Shown here: in pieces, positions 24,709 to 34,745 of the stretch
Layout of the letters: each line of letters begins with the position of its first letter
Position numbering within the stretch: position 1 is the first letter of the stretch
Assembly: GCF_001427905.1 (NCBI RefSeq)
Contig: NZ_LMEF01000002.1
Coordinates: 160,290 to 224,289, forward strand
Direction: 5' to 3'
DNA: 64,000 bases
Origin: Flavobacterium sp. Root420
GTDB lineage: Bacteria; Bacteroidota; Bacteroidia; Flavobacteriales; Flavobacteriaceae
Notes under the pieces: generated by a model
Told to the model about the DNA's origin: nothing
The model's database searches: none
The model's input: only the letters and a program-made list of their open reading frames with translations
Program-made: the position numbers and the translations under genes

Positions 24709-26616
24709 ATGAAAAAACCTTTCTTTGCGTTATTTTTTTTATTGTTTACCCTTGTTTCTTCTGCTCAGAAGACCAACTATTCTGTTTTAACTCTAACTGA
24801 TAGCCTTAAGGCTAATGCCGATGCTGTGGTACGTTTGGACCAAATGGATATAGTCATTGCTTCGCAAAGAGAGATGACCGTAAAAACACAAAGAATTGTA
24901 ACGGTTTTTAATGAGGAAGGGTTGAGTGACATTGATGCCTATCAGAGTTATGATAAATCAACTTCGGTAAAAAATATTGAAGCGATTGTTTATGATGCTT
25001 TTGGGAATGAAATCAAAAAAATCAAGCGTAAAGATTTTAAAGACCAAAGCGCTGTTAGCGGTAGTACCCTTTTTTCGGACAATCGTGTAATTTTCTTAGA
25101 ATATACTCCGGTTTCTTATCCTTTTACTGTCGTTTATAATAGTGAGATAGAGAGCTCAAATACAGCCTTTTTACCACAATGGTATTTCTTAGGAGGCTAT
25201 GCTGTAAGTATTGAGAAATGCGTCTTAAATGTTACTTATCCAAATAACCTCGGATTTAAAAAGAAAGAGTTTCAGTTTGCGGGTTATAATATCAAGAAAA
25301 CGGTAGATACTGATACACAACTAAGTTATGTTGCTAACAATATTTTTTCTCAGAAACCTGAAAGTTTAAGCCCGTCCGGCAGAGATCTTTTTCCAAGAGT
25401 TATGATGGGTCTGGAGAATTTTCATTTAGAAGGTGTTGACGGAACCGCTAAAACCTGGGAAGCATTTGGTAAATGGTACAGCGACAAAATTCTAACCGGA
25501 ACAACCGATTTATCAGAAGAAACCAAAGTAAAAATAAAAGCATTAGTTGGTGATGAAAAAGATCCGATAAAGAAGGCAAAAATCATTTATGATTATGTTC
25601 AGAAAAAATCCAGATATGTAAATATTGCTGTTGGTATTGGGGGATGGAAACCAATGCTCGCAACCGATGTGGATCGTTTAGGTTACGGAGATTGCAAAGC
25701 TTTGTCCAATTACACCAAAGCTCTTTTACAGGCTGTTGATATTCCTTCTTATAATACTATATTATATGGCGATACTTATAAATCTAACATCCAGTCTGAT
25801 TTTGTGTCAATGCAGGGAAACCATATGATCCTGGCAATTCCTAATGGGGATAATTATACTTTCCTGGAATGCACGAGTCAGGACGATCCTTTTGGATATC
25901 AGGGAACATTTACAGACGACAGAGATGTTCTGGTTGTTAAGCCGGAAGGCGGTGTAATTGTCAGAACTAAAATTTATGAAGACAAAGGCAATAAGCAAAT
26001 TGATAAAGGAATTTATACCATTGATGAAAACGGTAATTTTTCGGGTTCAATTTCGATAATTTCAGAAGGTTCTCAATACAATTCTAAACAAAGATTAGAA
26101 AGTAGCCAACCTACGGAAAAAGAAAAATATTATAAGAAATATTGGGATCATATCAATAATCTAAAATTGGGTAAAATAAACTTTACTAACGATAAAGAAA
26201 GCATTCGTTTTACTGAAGATATTCAAATTAGTGCTATAAACTACGCCCCAATTTCGGCTAATAAAATGATTTTTGCTGTCGATGCATTTAATCAAAATAC
26301 GGAAAATGTAAGACGCATCAGAAATAGAAAAAATCCTTTTGAGATTCAGCGTGGTTATTTGGATACAGATGAAATTGAAATTAATTTACCAGCTGGTTTT
26401 ACTATTGAGTTTTTGCCTTCAAACTATGAATTGAAAGGGAAATTTGGAGAATACAAAACTGAAATCATCAAAAAAGAAAGTAATAAACTGCTTTACAAAC
26501 GTTCTATGCTCGTAAATAAAGGTAAATATTCGAACAAGGAATACGATGAGTATCGTCTTTTTATGGAACAAGTATCAAGAAACGATAATGCCAAAATTAT
26601 ACTAACCAAAAACTAA
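24709..26616 (+). CDS. DUF3857/transglutaminase-like secreted protein 1 (catalytic residues kept)
   Basis: A 635-residue protein with a signal peptide (MKKPFFALFFLLFTLVSSAQ). An N-terminal DUF3857 domain (about 50-230) is followed by a transglutaminase-like core and a C-terminal beta domain. The core retains Cys329 (GYGDCKALSNYTKALLQAV) and His372 (QGNHMILAIP), followed by FLECTSQDDPFG. It could therefore be an active cysteine transamidase or protease-like enzyme in the periplasm or envelope. It is the least similar of the four array members; the next gene starts 24 bases downstream. Confidence 0.87.
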   Translation: MKKPFFALFFLLFTLVSSAQKTNYSVLTLTDSLKANADAVVRLDQMDIVIASQREMTVKTQRIVTVFNEEGLSDIDAYQSYDKSTSVKNIEAIVYDAFGNEIKKIKRKDFKDQSAVSGSTLFSDNRVIFLEYTPVSYPFTVVYNSEIESSNTAFLPQWYFLGGYAVSIEKCVLNVTYPNNLGFKKKEFQFAGYNIKKTVDTDTQLSYVANNIFSQKPESLSPSGRDLFPRVMMGLENFHLEGVDGTAKTWEAFGKWYSDKILTGTTDLSEETKVKIKALVGDEKDPIKKAKIIYDYVQKKSRYVNIAVGIGGWKPMLATDVDRLGYGDCKALSNYTKALLQAVDIPSYNTILYGDTYKSNIQSDFVSMQGNHMILAIPNGDNYTFLECTSQDDPFGYQGTFTDDRDVLVVKPEGGVIVRTKIYEDKGNKQIDKGIYTIDENGNFSGSISIISEGSQYNSKQRLESSQPTEKEKYYKKYWDHINNLKLGKINFTNDKESIRFTEDIQISAINYAPISANKMIFAVDAFNQNTENVRRIRNRKNPFEIQRGYLDTDEIEINLPAGFTIEFLPSNYELKGKFGEYKTEIIKKESNKLLYKRSMLVNKGKYSNKEYDEYRLFMEQVSRNDNAKIILTKN

Positions 26617-26640
26617 CAGAAACCAACCAAAAACCAACTA

Positions 26641-28668
26641 ATGAAATCTATCAAACTTTTTAGTCTATCTGTTCTATTGTTATTTTTTTCAAAAGTAGCG
26701 GCACAGGAATTTAAATTAGGAAAGGTATCAATCGCTGAATTAGAGCAAAAAGTGCATCCAAAAGATTCAGCGGCAGTAGCAGCTGTTTTGTATAAAAAGG
26801 GAAAAGTAAGAATTGAATACTATCAAGATGACGGTTTTGTTACGTTGACAGATGTCGAGGCCAGAATAAAAATTTACAAAAAGGAAGGTTATAATTGGGC
26901 CAATCAGGCAATTTGGTATTATGATATGCCGGGACTCACTGAAAAAGTTATTGTTAGCGATGTTTATACATATAATTTGGTTGATGGTAAAATTGAAAAA
27001 ACAAAACTAAAAAGCGAAGGAGCTTTTGATGAAAGGGTAAATAAATTTAGAGGACAAAAAAAGATTACGCTGCCTAATGTTAAGGAAGGTTCTGTAATTG
27101 AGTACCATTATACTATTAAAAGCCCAAGAGACGGAATGATTCGTGAATGGGATTTTCAGTCCAATATTCCCGTAAATTATTCTGAATTTAGTACTTACAT
27201 TCCTGAATATTATGTTTTTAATCCGAGGCAAAAAGGATATATTTTTCCTAAAGTTACAAGTGCTAAAAATAATAAAGCAATCACTTTTACAAATAAAGAA
27301 CGAGTTTCTACCGGAGGATTTGGCGGAGGTGCAGTAAAGACCGAATATTCTGTTGATAAATTAGATTATATAGAAACTCAGACTACTTATATAGCGCAAG
27401 ATTTTCCTGCGATGAAACAGGAAGCTTTTGTTAATAATATGGATAATTATGTTTCTAGTATTGAGCATGAATTAGCCATGGTTAAATTTCCTAATCAGCC
27501 CTTAAAACCGCTTTCAACAGATTGGAATTCGGTTGCAAAAACAATTTATGATTATGATTCTTTTGGCCCTGAATTAAACAAAACAGGTTATTTTGAAGAG
27601 GATTTAAAAGTAGTGTTAGCTGGAAAAAATACACCAGACGAAAAAATATTGGCGATTTTAAATCATGTGAAATCAAGTGTGAAGTGGAATCACTACACAG
27701 GCTACGATACCGATTTAGGGGTTAAAAAGGCCTATAAAGAGAAAACAGGAAATATTGGCGATATCAATTTAATGTTAACTGCAATGTTGCGTTTTGCAGG
27801 TTTAAATGCAGATCCGGTTTTGGTTAGTACACGTTCTAACGGAATTTCATTGTTTCCCAACAGAAATGCTTTCAATTATGTAATTGCAGCTGTTCAAACT
27901 CCAACAGGATATGTTTTGTTAGATGGATCTGATAAATTTTCAGTTCCAAATGTTTTACCGCTCCAAACTTTAAATTGGTATGGAAGGTTGATTCGTAAAG
28001 ATGGAAGTTCTGAAGAAATTGATTTGATGCCTAAAAAAACATCAAATGATATCGTTTTTATGAATTACAGTATTGATGCCGAAGGTAAAGTTACCGGCAA
28101 AACAAGAAGACAATGTACAGATTATAATGCTTTAGTTACGAGAGATAATATCGATGGGGTTAAAGAAGAGGCCTACCTGGAAAAATTAGAAAATGAAAAT
28201 AATAAAATTGAAATTAGTGAATATTCAAGAACTAATGAAAAGGAAATTTTATTACCAATGATAGAATCTTATTCTTTTACCGGAAATAACTTTTGTGAAG
28301 TTATTGGAGGGAAAATTTATGTGAGTCCAATGTTGTTTTTTACAGAAGATAAAAATCCGTTTAAGCAGGAAATCAGAGAATATCCGGTAGATTTTAGCTA
28401 CCCGTTTACAGACAAATATAATATCGTTATTAAAATACCTGAAGGATTTGTAGTTGAAACACTACCAGCTCCTGCAGTAATTTCAATGGCTGATAATTTA
28501 GGTACTTTTAAATTTAACATTGCGGCAAATGATGGAACGTTGCAATTGGTGGTTTCGCACCAAATCAATGAGGCTATAGTGTCAACTGAAAAATATGAAA
28601 TGCTAAAAGAATATTATAAAGGAATGGTTGCAAAAGAAACAGAGAAAATAGTTTTAAAAAGAATCTAA
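26641..28668 (+). CDS. DUF3857/transglutaminase-like paralogue 2 (Cys replaced by Ile)
   Basis: A 675-residue secreted protein (signal MKSIKLFSLSVLLLFFSKVAAQ) with the same three-part layout. It shares the start LGKVSIAELEQKVHPKDSAA with the next two genes, so the three arose by tandem duplication. At the transglutaminase Cys position it reads KTGNIGDINLMLTAML (Ile372), and the later His position is Asn (AFNYVIAAV). Catalysis is thus unlikely, and a binding or structural role is inferred. Its stop overlaps the next ATG (TAATG), giving translational coupling. Confidence 0.87.
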   Translation: MKSIKLFSLSVLLLFFSKVAAQEFKLGKVSIAELEQKVHPKDSAAVAAVLYKKGKVRIEYYQDDGFVTLTDVEARIKIYKKEGYNWANQAIWYYDMPGLTEKVIVSDVYTYNLVDGKIEKTKLKSEGAFDERVNKFRGQKKITLPNVKEGSVIEYHYTIKSPRDGMIREWDFQSNIPVNYSEFSTYIPEYYVFNPRQKGYIFPKVTSAKNNKAITFTNKERVSTGGFGGGAVKTEYSVDKLDYIETQTTYIAQDFPAMKQEAFVNNMDNYVSSIEHELAMVKFPNQPLKPLSTDWNSVAKTIYDYDSFGPELNKTGYFEEDLKVVLAGKNTPDEKILAILNHVKSSVKWNHYTGYDTDLGVKKAYKEKTGNIGDINLMLTAMLRFAGLNADPVLVSTRSNGISLFPNRNAFNYVIAAVQTPTGYVLLDGSDKFSVPNVLPLQTLNWYGRLIRKDGSSEEIDLMPKKTSNDIVFMNYSIDAEGKVTGKTRRQCTDYNALVTRDNIDGVKEEAYLEKLENENNKIEISEYSRTNEKEILLPMIESYSFTGNNFCEVIGGKIYVSPMLFFTEDKNPFKQEIREYPVDFSYPFTDKYNIVIKIPEGFVVETLPAPAVISMADNLGTFKFNIAANDGTLQLVVSHQINEAIVSTEKYEMLKEYYKGMVAKETEKIVLKRI

Positions 28669-30590
28669 TGAAGTTTCAGAGTTTAGTTGTAGTTGCTTTT
28701 TCAATTTTCAATTTTTTGAATATTAAAGCTCAAAATCATGAATTAGGAAAAGTAACTATTGCTGAATTAGAACAAAAAAAGCACCCGATAGATTCTTCAG
28801 CTGTTGCGGCTATCCTTTTTAGCAAAGGATTAGTTAAATTAACTGCTTCCGGTTATTCAGATGTCAATTTTCAAACACGTATAAAAATTTATAAGAAAGA
28901 AGGTTATGACTGGTCTAATGTTCAAATTGCTTTTCCTGCAGGAAAATTAAGTGAGTTAAGAATAAAAGATGTTTATACCTATAATTTGGTAGATGGTAAA
29001 ATTGTAAAATCTAAATTATCTCAGGATGGAGAATTTATTGAAAAAAACAATAAACGTTATTGGGTTAGAAAAATAATATTTCCAGATGTTAGAGAAGGAT
29101 CTATAATTGAATATCAATATAATAAAGAAGGAGGTTTTTTGAATATTCAGGATTGGGATTTTCAAAAAAATATCCCGGTTAATTATTCAGAACTTAAAAC
29201 CATAATTCCAAATTCATTTTCCTTTAAGAGAAATTTAAAAGGATATTTTATTCCGAAAACTACAACCGAAATTGTTAATAAAAATGGTTCTTTAGCTACT
29301 GAAAGCACTTATGTTTTTCAGGATTTACCGGCAATGAAAGAAGAAATATTCGTTAACAATATAAACAATTACAGATCGGCTATTTCGCATGAAATAGAAT
29401 CTATATCAATCCCGGGACAGGCTTTTAAATCATTTTCCGGTAATTGGGAAGATGTAGTTAAAACTATTTATAAGTTTGAAAACTTTGGACCTGAACTAAA
29501 TAAAACAGATTATTTTGAAGATGATTTGAAATTGTTATTGAAAGGAAAAATCAAAGTTGAAGAAAAAATATTAGCTATTCTTGACTATGTAAAAACAAAC
29601 ATAAAATGGAACAATCATGGCGGTTATGGCTGTGATAAAGGAGTTCAAAAAGCATACAAAGAAAAAACAGGCAATTGTGCTGATATTAACTTAATGCTGA
29701 CTGCAATGTTACGATATGCGGGATTAAATGCCAATCCGGTCTTAATTAGTACTCGTTCTAATGGAGTTTCGTTTTTCCCAAATACAGACGCTTTCAATTA
29801 TGTAATCGTGGCTGTTGAAACATCAAATGGGAATATTTTATTAGACGCAACAGATAAATTTTCTACAGTGGATGTTTTGCCTTTGAGGGATTTAAACTGG
29901 ATTGGTCGATTAGTGCGTAAAGATGGAACATCTGAAATTACAGATCTGATGCCTAAAAAAATTTCTAGCGATATTGTTTCTATGAGTTATGGAATTGATG
30001 ATACAGGTAATGTTGAAGGTAAAATCAGAAGGCAATATTCAGAATATAAAGCATTAAATTTCAGAAATAATATAGACGACGTAAAAGAGACTGTCTATTT
30101 GGAAAAAATAGGAAATGACAATAGTGAGATTGAATTAACAGATTATAAAAGAACCAATGAAAAAGAACTTTCATTGCCAATTCTTGAAACATTTTCATTT
30201 ACAGGCTCTAATTTTTTTGAAAAGATTGGAGAGAAAGTATATATAAATCCCATGTTGTTCTTTACGAATGAAAAAAATCCCTTTAAACAGGAAAAAAGAG
30301 AATATCCGGTTGATTTTGGATTTCCATTTTTAGAGAAATACACCATAACAATTAAAATACCTGAGAATTTTACTGTTGAAAATTTACCGGAATCAGTTTC
30401 TATTGTTATGGAAGATAATTTAGGATTTTTTAAATATGAAGCTGCTATTAGTGGTGATAAAATACAGTTAGGAATTCAGCATCAAATTAACGAGGCGATC
30501 ATTGGAGCTGATAAATACCAAATGCTTAAAGAATATTACAAGGCAATGATTGCAAAAGAAACAGAGAAAATAGTTTTAAAAAGAATATAA
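28668..30590 (+). CDS. DUF3857/transglutaminase-like paralogue 3 (Cys kept)
   Basis: A 640-residue paralogue with a signal peptide (SIFNFLNIKAQ). The Cys is present (KTGNCADINLMLTAML, Cys337), while the His position is Asn (AFNYVIVAV), as in its two neighbours. LLDATDKF supplies an Asp. The Asn may be normal for this subfamily, so activity cannot be excluded. Compared with paralogue 2 it lacks a segment of about 35 residues before the core. The next ATG lies one base after its stop. Confidence 0.87.
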   Translation: MKFQSLVVVAFSIFNFLNIKAQNHELGKVTIAELEQKKHPIDSSAVAAILFSKGLVKLTASGYSDVNFQTRIKIYKKEGYDWSNVQIAFPAGKLSELRIKDVYTYNLVDGKIVKSKLSQDGEFIEKNNKRYWVRKIIFPDVREGSIIEYQYNKEGGFLNIQDWDFQKNIPVNYSELKTIIPNSFSFKRNLKGYFIPKTTTEIVNKNGSLATESTYVFQDLPAMKEEIFVNNINNYRSAISHEIESISIPGQAFKSFSGNWEDVVKTIYKFENFGPELNKTDYFEDDLKLLLKGKIKVEEKILAILDYVKTNIKWNNHGGYGCDKGVQKAYKEKTGNCADINLMLTAMLRYAGLNANPVLISTRSNGVSFFPNTDAFNYVIVAVETSNGNILLDATDKFSTVDVLPLRDLNWIGRLVRKDGTSEITDLMPKKISSDIVSMSYGIDDTGNVEGKIRRQYSEYKALNFRNNIDDVKETVYLEKIGNDNSEIELTDYKRTNEKELSLPILETFSFTGSNFFEKIGEKVYINPMLFFTNEKNPFKQEKREYPVDFGFPFLEKYTITIKIPENFTVENLPESVSIVMEDNLGFFKYEAAISGDKIQLGIQHQINEAIIGADKYQMLKEYYKAMIAKETEKIVLKRI

Positions 30591-30591
30591 A

Positions 30592-32580
30592 ATGAAGTTT
30601 CAAACCTTAATACTAATTTTAGTTTTTTTCTGCTTTTCAAAAATCAATGCTCAGAAATATGAATTGGGAAAAGTGACTGTAGCACAATTACAGGAAAAAG
30701 TGCATCCAAAAGACACTAGCGCACCGGCTGCAATTATCTTTAAGAAAGGAAGAACTTTTTTTACTTACAATAATACTAATGGTTTTTCTGCCAATCATGT
30801 TTATGAATTTAAAATTAAAATTTATAAAAAGGAAGGACTTGCCTGGGCAGATCAAAAAGTGCGATTTTATATTGGTTATGAAAAACTAAACGAAGACCGA
30901 TTGGAGTTTTCAGAAGCCATTACATATAATTTAGAAAATGGTGCAATCGTTAAAACAAAACTGGACAATCAGGGAACTTTTAAGAAAAAAATAAATAAAT
31001 ATTGGAACGAGAAAACCATAACATTGCCAAATGTAAAGTTGGGTTCGATTATTGAATATAAATATATTTTAAAAACGGAGAATATTGTAAAGCTTCCGGA
31101 CTTCGATTTTCAATATGAAATCCCTGTTGATTATTTTGAATACAAAACAGAGATTCCAGAGTTTTATGTCTATAAGACAATTTTAATTGGAAAAACACCC
31201 ATAACATCCGATGCTAAAATTGGTGCTGGAAGCCAAAGTTTTGACAATGAACACAATCAAACCAACACGCTTTTTTATCAACAAGTTAATTGCGTACATA
31301 CAGGAAAAGATATTTCCGGACTAAGATTAGAGCCTTATGTAAATAATATTGAAAATTACAAAGGAAGTATTCAATACGAATTAGAACGTATACGATATCC
31401 CGATCAGCCTGTAAAAGACTTTACCATGACGTGGGAAGGTGTCGCCTCAACGATTTTTAAAGATGAAGATTTTGGAAAAGAACTCAATCAAAGTGATTTT
31501 TTGCTTGAAGACGTCAGGAAGTTACTAGGAAATGTAGAATCTGTAAATGAAAGATTAGATATCATTTTTAAATTCGTTCAGAACAAAATGAACTGGAATG
31601 AGGAAAATGGGTATTACACAGATAAAGGAGTTGTAAAAGCATACAAAGAACAAACAGGAAATGCAGCTGAAATCAATTTTATATTGATTGATATGTTGAA
31701 AGTAGCGGGTGTAGAAGTGAATCCGGTTCTGGTTAGTACTGTCGAAAATGGAATTCCGGTTTATCCTACGAGAACTGGTTTTAATTATGTTATTGCCGCT
31801 GCTGAAATTGATGGAAAACAAATTTTGCTTGATGCTACCCATAAATTTACTTCCCCAAATATTTTGCCCCTGAATCTTTTAAACTGGAAGGGCCGACTTA
31901 TTAGAAAAGATGGAACTTCTAAAGAAATAGATTTATATCCTGCCTCTGTATCTAAAGAATTTTCAAATACAATAGCCAAATTAGATGCTTCCGGAAAAAT
32001 AGAAGGAAAGGTTAGAGTGCAAAGAACAGATTATAATGCTTATAGTTTCAGGGTTCAAAATGCAGATAAAAATCAGGAAAGTTATCTTGAGAAATACGAA
32101 GAGCAATTGGGTGATTTGAAGATATCAGATTATGCAATCGAAAACAAGAAAACGAATTTTTCTAATCCGATTATAGAGACTTTTTCTTTTAGTTCAGATA
32201 ATCAATCAGAGATTATCGGTGGTAAAATATTCATTAACCCGTTATTGTTTTTTACCAGAACAAAAAATCCTTTTACGCAGGAGAAAAGGCAAATGGGAAT
32301 TTATTTTGGTTACCCAACACAGGAAAAATTCAACTTAAATTTAGATATTCCTGAGGGTTATAATGTAGAGTCAATGCCGAAACCTGTTCGAATTTCTACT
32401 GAAGATAAAGCGATAACTTATACTTTTAATATTTCTAATGAAGGGAATAAAATTCAAATTAGTTGTTTAAAAGAGATTAACAATAGTATTTTTGCAGCGG
32501 ATGAGTATACTGGATTAAAAGATATTTTTCAGAAAATGCTTGCCAGTCAAAATGAAAAAATTGTTCTTAAAAAAATATAA
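30592..32580 (+). CDS. DUF3857/transglutaminase-like paralogue 4 (Cys replaced by Ala)
   Basis: A 662-residue secreted paralogue (signal MKFQTLILILVFFCFSKINAQ) starting with the family stretch LGKVTVAQLQEKVHPKDTS. The Cys position reads QTGNAAEINFILIDML (Ala358), and His is replaced by Asn (GFNYVIAAAE). This is the second member of the array with no nucleophile. It ends in QNEKIVLKKI like its relatives (ETEKIVLKRI). The MazG-like gene follows after 2 bases and is probably cotranscribed. Confidence 0.87.
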   Translation: MKFQTLILILVFFCFSKINAQKYELGKVTVAQLQEKVHPKDTSAPAAIIFKKGRTFFTYNNTNGFSANHVYEFKIKIYKKEGLAWADQKVRFYIGYEKLNEDRLEFSEAITYNLENGAIVKTKLDNQGTFKKKINKYWNEKTITLPNVKLGSIIEYKYILKTENIVKLPDFDFQYEIPVDYFEYKTEIPEFYVYKTILIGKTPITSDAKIGAGSQSFDNEHNQTNTLFYQQVNCVHTGKDISGLRLEPYVNNIENYKGSIQYELERIRYPDQPVKDFTMTWEGVASTIFKDEDFGKELNQSDFLLEDVRKLLGNVESVNERLDIIFKFVQNKMNWNEENGYYTDKGVVKAYKEQTGNAAEINFILIDMLKVAGVEVNPVLVSTVENGIPVYPTRTGFNYVIAAAEIDGKQILLDATHKFTSPNILPLNLLNWKGRLIRKDGTSKEIDLYPASVSKEFSNTIAKLDASGKIEGKVRVQRTDYNAYSFRVQNADKNQESYLEKYEEQLGDLKISDYAIENKKTNFSNPIIETFSFSSDNQSEIIGGKIFINPLLFFTRTKNPFTQEKRQMGIYFGYPTQEKFNLNLDIPEGYNVESMPKPVRISTEDKAITYTFNISNEGNKIQISCLKEINNSIFAADEYTGLKDIFQKMLASQNEKIVLKKI

Positions 32581-32582
32581 CG

Positions 32583-32909
32583 ATGGATTTGAAAAATGCC
32601 CAACTTGATGTTGATACCTGGATAAAAGAACACGGTGTTCGCTATTTTAACGAATTGACTAATATGGCTCAACTTACAGAAGAAGTAGGTGAAGTGGCCC
32701 GAATTATTGCACGTAGATACGGTGAGCAATCTGAAAAAGAAAGTGATAAAAATAAAGATTTAGGCGAAGAATTAGCTGATGTTGTTTTTGTAGTTTTATG
32801 TTTGGCGAATCAAACCGGAATCGATTTACAAACTGCTTTTGATAAAAAAATGGATTTGAAATCGGTTCGTGATAAGGATCGCCATAAAAACAACGATAAA
32901 TTAAAATAA
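32583..32909 (+). CDS. MazG-like nucleotide pyrophosphohydrolase
   Basis: A 108-residue all-helical NTP-PPase-superfamily protein. The metal-binding motif EEVGEVARIIAR (E..E-type) is near residues 33-44, and the downstream acidic partner LGEELADVVFVVL is near 60-72. A basic tail (RDKDRHKNNDKLK) follows. Such enzymes hydrolyse noncanonical or excess nucleoside triphosphates to monophosphates; the substrate here is unknown. It is 2 bases behind the DUF3857 array, although no functional link is obvious. Confidence 0.86.
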   Translation: MDLKNAQLDVDTWIKEHGVRYFNELTNMAQLTEEVGEVARIIARRYGEQSEKESDKNKDLGEELADVVFVVLCLANQTGIDLQTAFDKKMDLKSVRDKDRHKNNDKLK

Positions 32910-32956
32910 TTGTGAAATATCACTTATAAGTTTTGAATTATGAGTTTTGAATTTTG

Positions 32957-33023
32957 AATTATGAATGAGGAGTGGTAAATTGCGTGGCTGAATTACGTTT
33001 CTGATTATTCGTAATTCATAATT
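32957..33023. repeat. Spacer inverted repeat between mazG-like gene and aroA
   Basis: AATTATGAAT (32957-32966) and ATTCATAATT (33014-33023) are reverse complements, flanked by more GAATTATGAGTTTTGAATT-like wording. Confidence 0.4.
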
Positions 33024-33043
33024 TACAACTTACAATTAAAAAA

Positions 33044-34267
33044 ATGAATTTACTACTTCAGACAACTCAACATAACTTACAAGGACAAATTGCAGTAACA
33101 GGATCAAAAAGCGAAACCAACCGTTTATTGTTGTTAAAAGCGTTATTTCCAAATATAACACTAGCAAATACTTCTAATTCTGATGATAGTGAAGTAATGC
33201 AAAAAGCTTTGGTTGGAAATGATGAAGTTGTAGATATTCATCACGCCGGAACGGCAATGCGTTTTTTAACTGCTTATTTTGCTGTGAATGAAGGTAGAGA
33301 TGTAGTAATGACGGGTTCAGGCAGAATGCAGGAACGTCCCATAAAAATTTTAGTGGAAGCTTTAGCACAATTAGGTGTGGAAATTTCATATGAAAAAGAA
33401 GTAGGTTATCCACCAATAAAAATTAAAGGAAAAAAAGTTACCGCTTCAAAAGTAACTTTGGCAGCTAATGTAAGCAGTCAATATATTTCGGCTCTTTTGT
33501 TAGTGGCTTCAAAATTAGAAAATGGTTTAGAGTTGACTTTAGAAGGAGAAATTACTTCGATTCCATACATCAAAATGACATTGGCTTTGCTGAATGATTT
33601 AGATATTCAAACCACTTTTGAAGGAAATGTGATTAAAGTTTATCCAAAAGAAAGTGTAGCTTCAAAAGAAATGGTGGTGGAATCTGATTGGAGTTCGGCA
33701 TCTTACTTTTTCAGTTTAGTGGCTTTGGCCGATACGGCTTCTATAACATTAACTAGTTATAAAGAAAATAGTTTACAAGGAGATTCTGAGTTGGTTTCAT
33801 TTTACGAGAAATTAGGAGTAAAAACGATATTTCAAAATAATAAAATGACCTTGGTTAAACAAGAGAATTTTAACTACCAAACCGTAAATTTTGAATTAAA
33901 CAATACACCGGATATTGCACAAACCATTGTTGTTACATGTTTAGGATTAGGAATTGGCTGTCATTTGACAGGTCTTCATACGCTAAAAATTAAAGAAACA
34001 GATAGATTGGAAGCACTTAGAATCGAGCTTACAAAACTGGGAGCTAATATTTCTGTTACAAATGATAGTTTGACTTTAGTTGCTTCAGAAAATATCAATC
34101 ATAATGTAAAAATTGCAACATACAATGATCACCGTATGGCAATGGCTTTTGCTCCTTTAGCCCTAAAAGTTCCAATCATCATCGAAGATGCCGGAGTAGT
34201 TTCAAAATCATACCCGGATTTCTGGAATGATTTAAAAGCATTAAACTTCCAGGTTTCAGAATTGTAA
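33044..34267 (+). CDS. aroA: 3-phosphoshikimate 1-carboxyvinyltransferase (EPSP synthase)
   Basis: Condenses shikimate-3-phosphate with PEP, the sixth step to chorismate. The 407 residues are slightly short for the family. The substrate-binding motif GSKSETNRLLLLKAL lies near residues 20-34, TAMRFLTAYFAV near 70-81, RMQERPI near 97-103, SDWSSASYFFSLV near 215-227 and the KETDRLEAL block near 323-331. The otherwise frequent LGNAGTA motif appears here as IHHAGTAMR. It supplies chorismate for the aromatic operon at 18696-22811. A terminator follows within a nested palindrome. Confidence 0.95.
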   Translation: MNLLLQTTQHNLQGQIAVTGSKSETNRLLLLKALFPNITLANTSNSDDSEVMQKALVGNDEVVDIHHAGTAMRFLTAYFAVNEGRDVVMTGSGRMQERPIKILVEALAQLGVEISYEKEVGYPPIKIKGKKVTASKVTLAANVSSQYISALLLVASKLENGLELTLEGEITSIPYIKMTLALLNDLDIQTTFEGNVIKVYPKESVASKEMVVESDWSSASYFFSLVALADTASITLTSYKENSLQGDSELVSFYEKLGVKTIFQNNKMTLVKQENFNYQTVNFELNNTPDIAQTIVVTCLGLGIGCHLTGLHTLKIKETDRLEALRIELTKLGANISVTNDSLTLVASENINHNVKIATYNDHRMAMAFAPLALKVPIIIEDAGVVSKSYPDFWNDLKALNFQVSEL

Positions 34268-34273
34268 ATTTTT

Positions 34274-34580
34274 CACCATATAAGTTATATAAGTTCATTT
34301 AAACAAAATGAGCATAATTTGAATAGCCTCCAGTTTTTCTTCTGGAGGTTTTTTTAGTTTTTGTCATTTCGAGCAAAGGGAAAAATCACACGCGTAACTC
34401 TACAAAGATTGGTGATTTAGATTGCGGAATTTCTAGTGTGATTTTTCCCTTCGCTCGAAATGACAAGATTGCGTGATAAACCCGACAGGTTTTTAAAACC
34501 TGTCGGGTTTAAATAGATGAGCTTTTAGTTTTTGAAAACAAGAAATCCAATTTAAATGAACTTATTTAACTTATATGGTG
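34274..34580. repeat. Nested palindromic island A
   Basis: Outer arms 34274-34303 and 34551-34580 (CACCATATAAGTTATATAAG...) pair with one mismatch in 30. Inside lie, in order, a terminator, a 30-bp pair TGTCATTTCGAGCAAAGGG... (34362-34391 with 34436-34465, one mismatch) and a CCCGACAGG hairpin (34478-34510). The island fills most of the 478-base gap between aroA and queA; no gene is supported in it. Confidence 0.75.
34327..34355 (+). terminator. Rho-independent terminator of aroA
   Basis: CCTCCAG (34327-34333) pairs with CTGGAGG (34342-34348), followed by seven T. Confidence 0.8.
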
Positions 34581-34650
34581 GGAAAAACGTTTTTTAGTCA
34601 ATCCGAAACACCACTAAATCAACGACTTTTGAAAATAAACAGCAAAACAC

Positions 34651-34682
34651 TTGACAACGCCTATCTCACAATCGTATATTTG
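34651..34682 (+). promoter_or_regulatory. Promoter of queA
   Basis: TTG at 34651-34653, 21-base spacer, TATATTTG at 34675-34682, then CACAC. The predicted leader is about 55 bases. Confidence 0.6.
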
Positions 34683-34745
34683 CACACGATTTATAATTTT
34701 AGATATAAAATCTAAGATCTACACTTTAAAATCAACAATTCAAAT

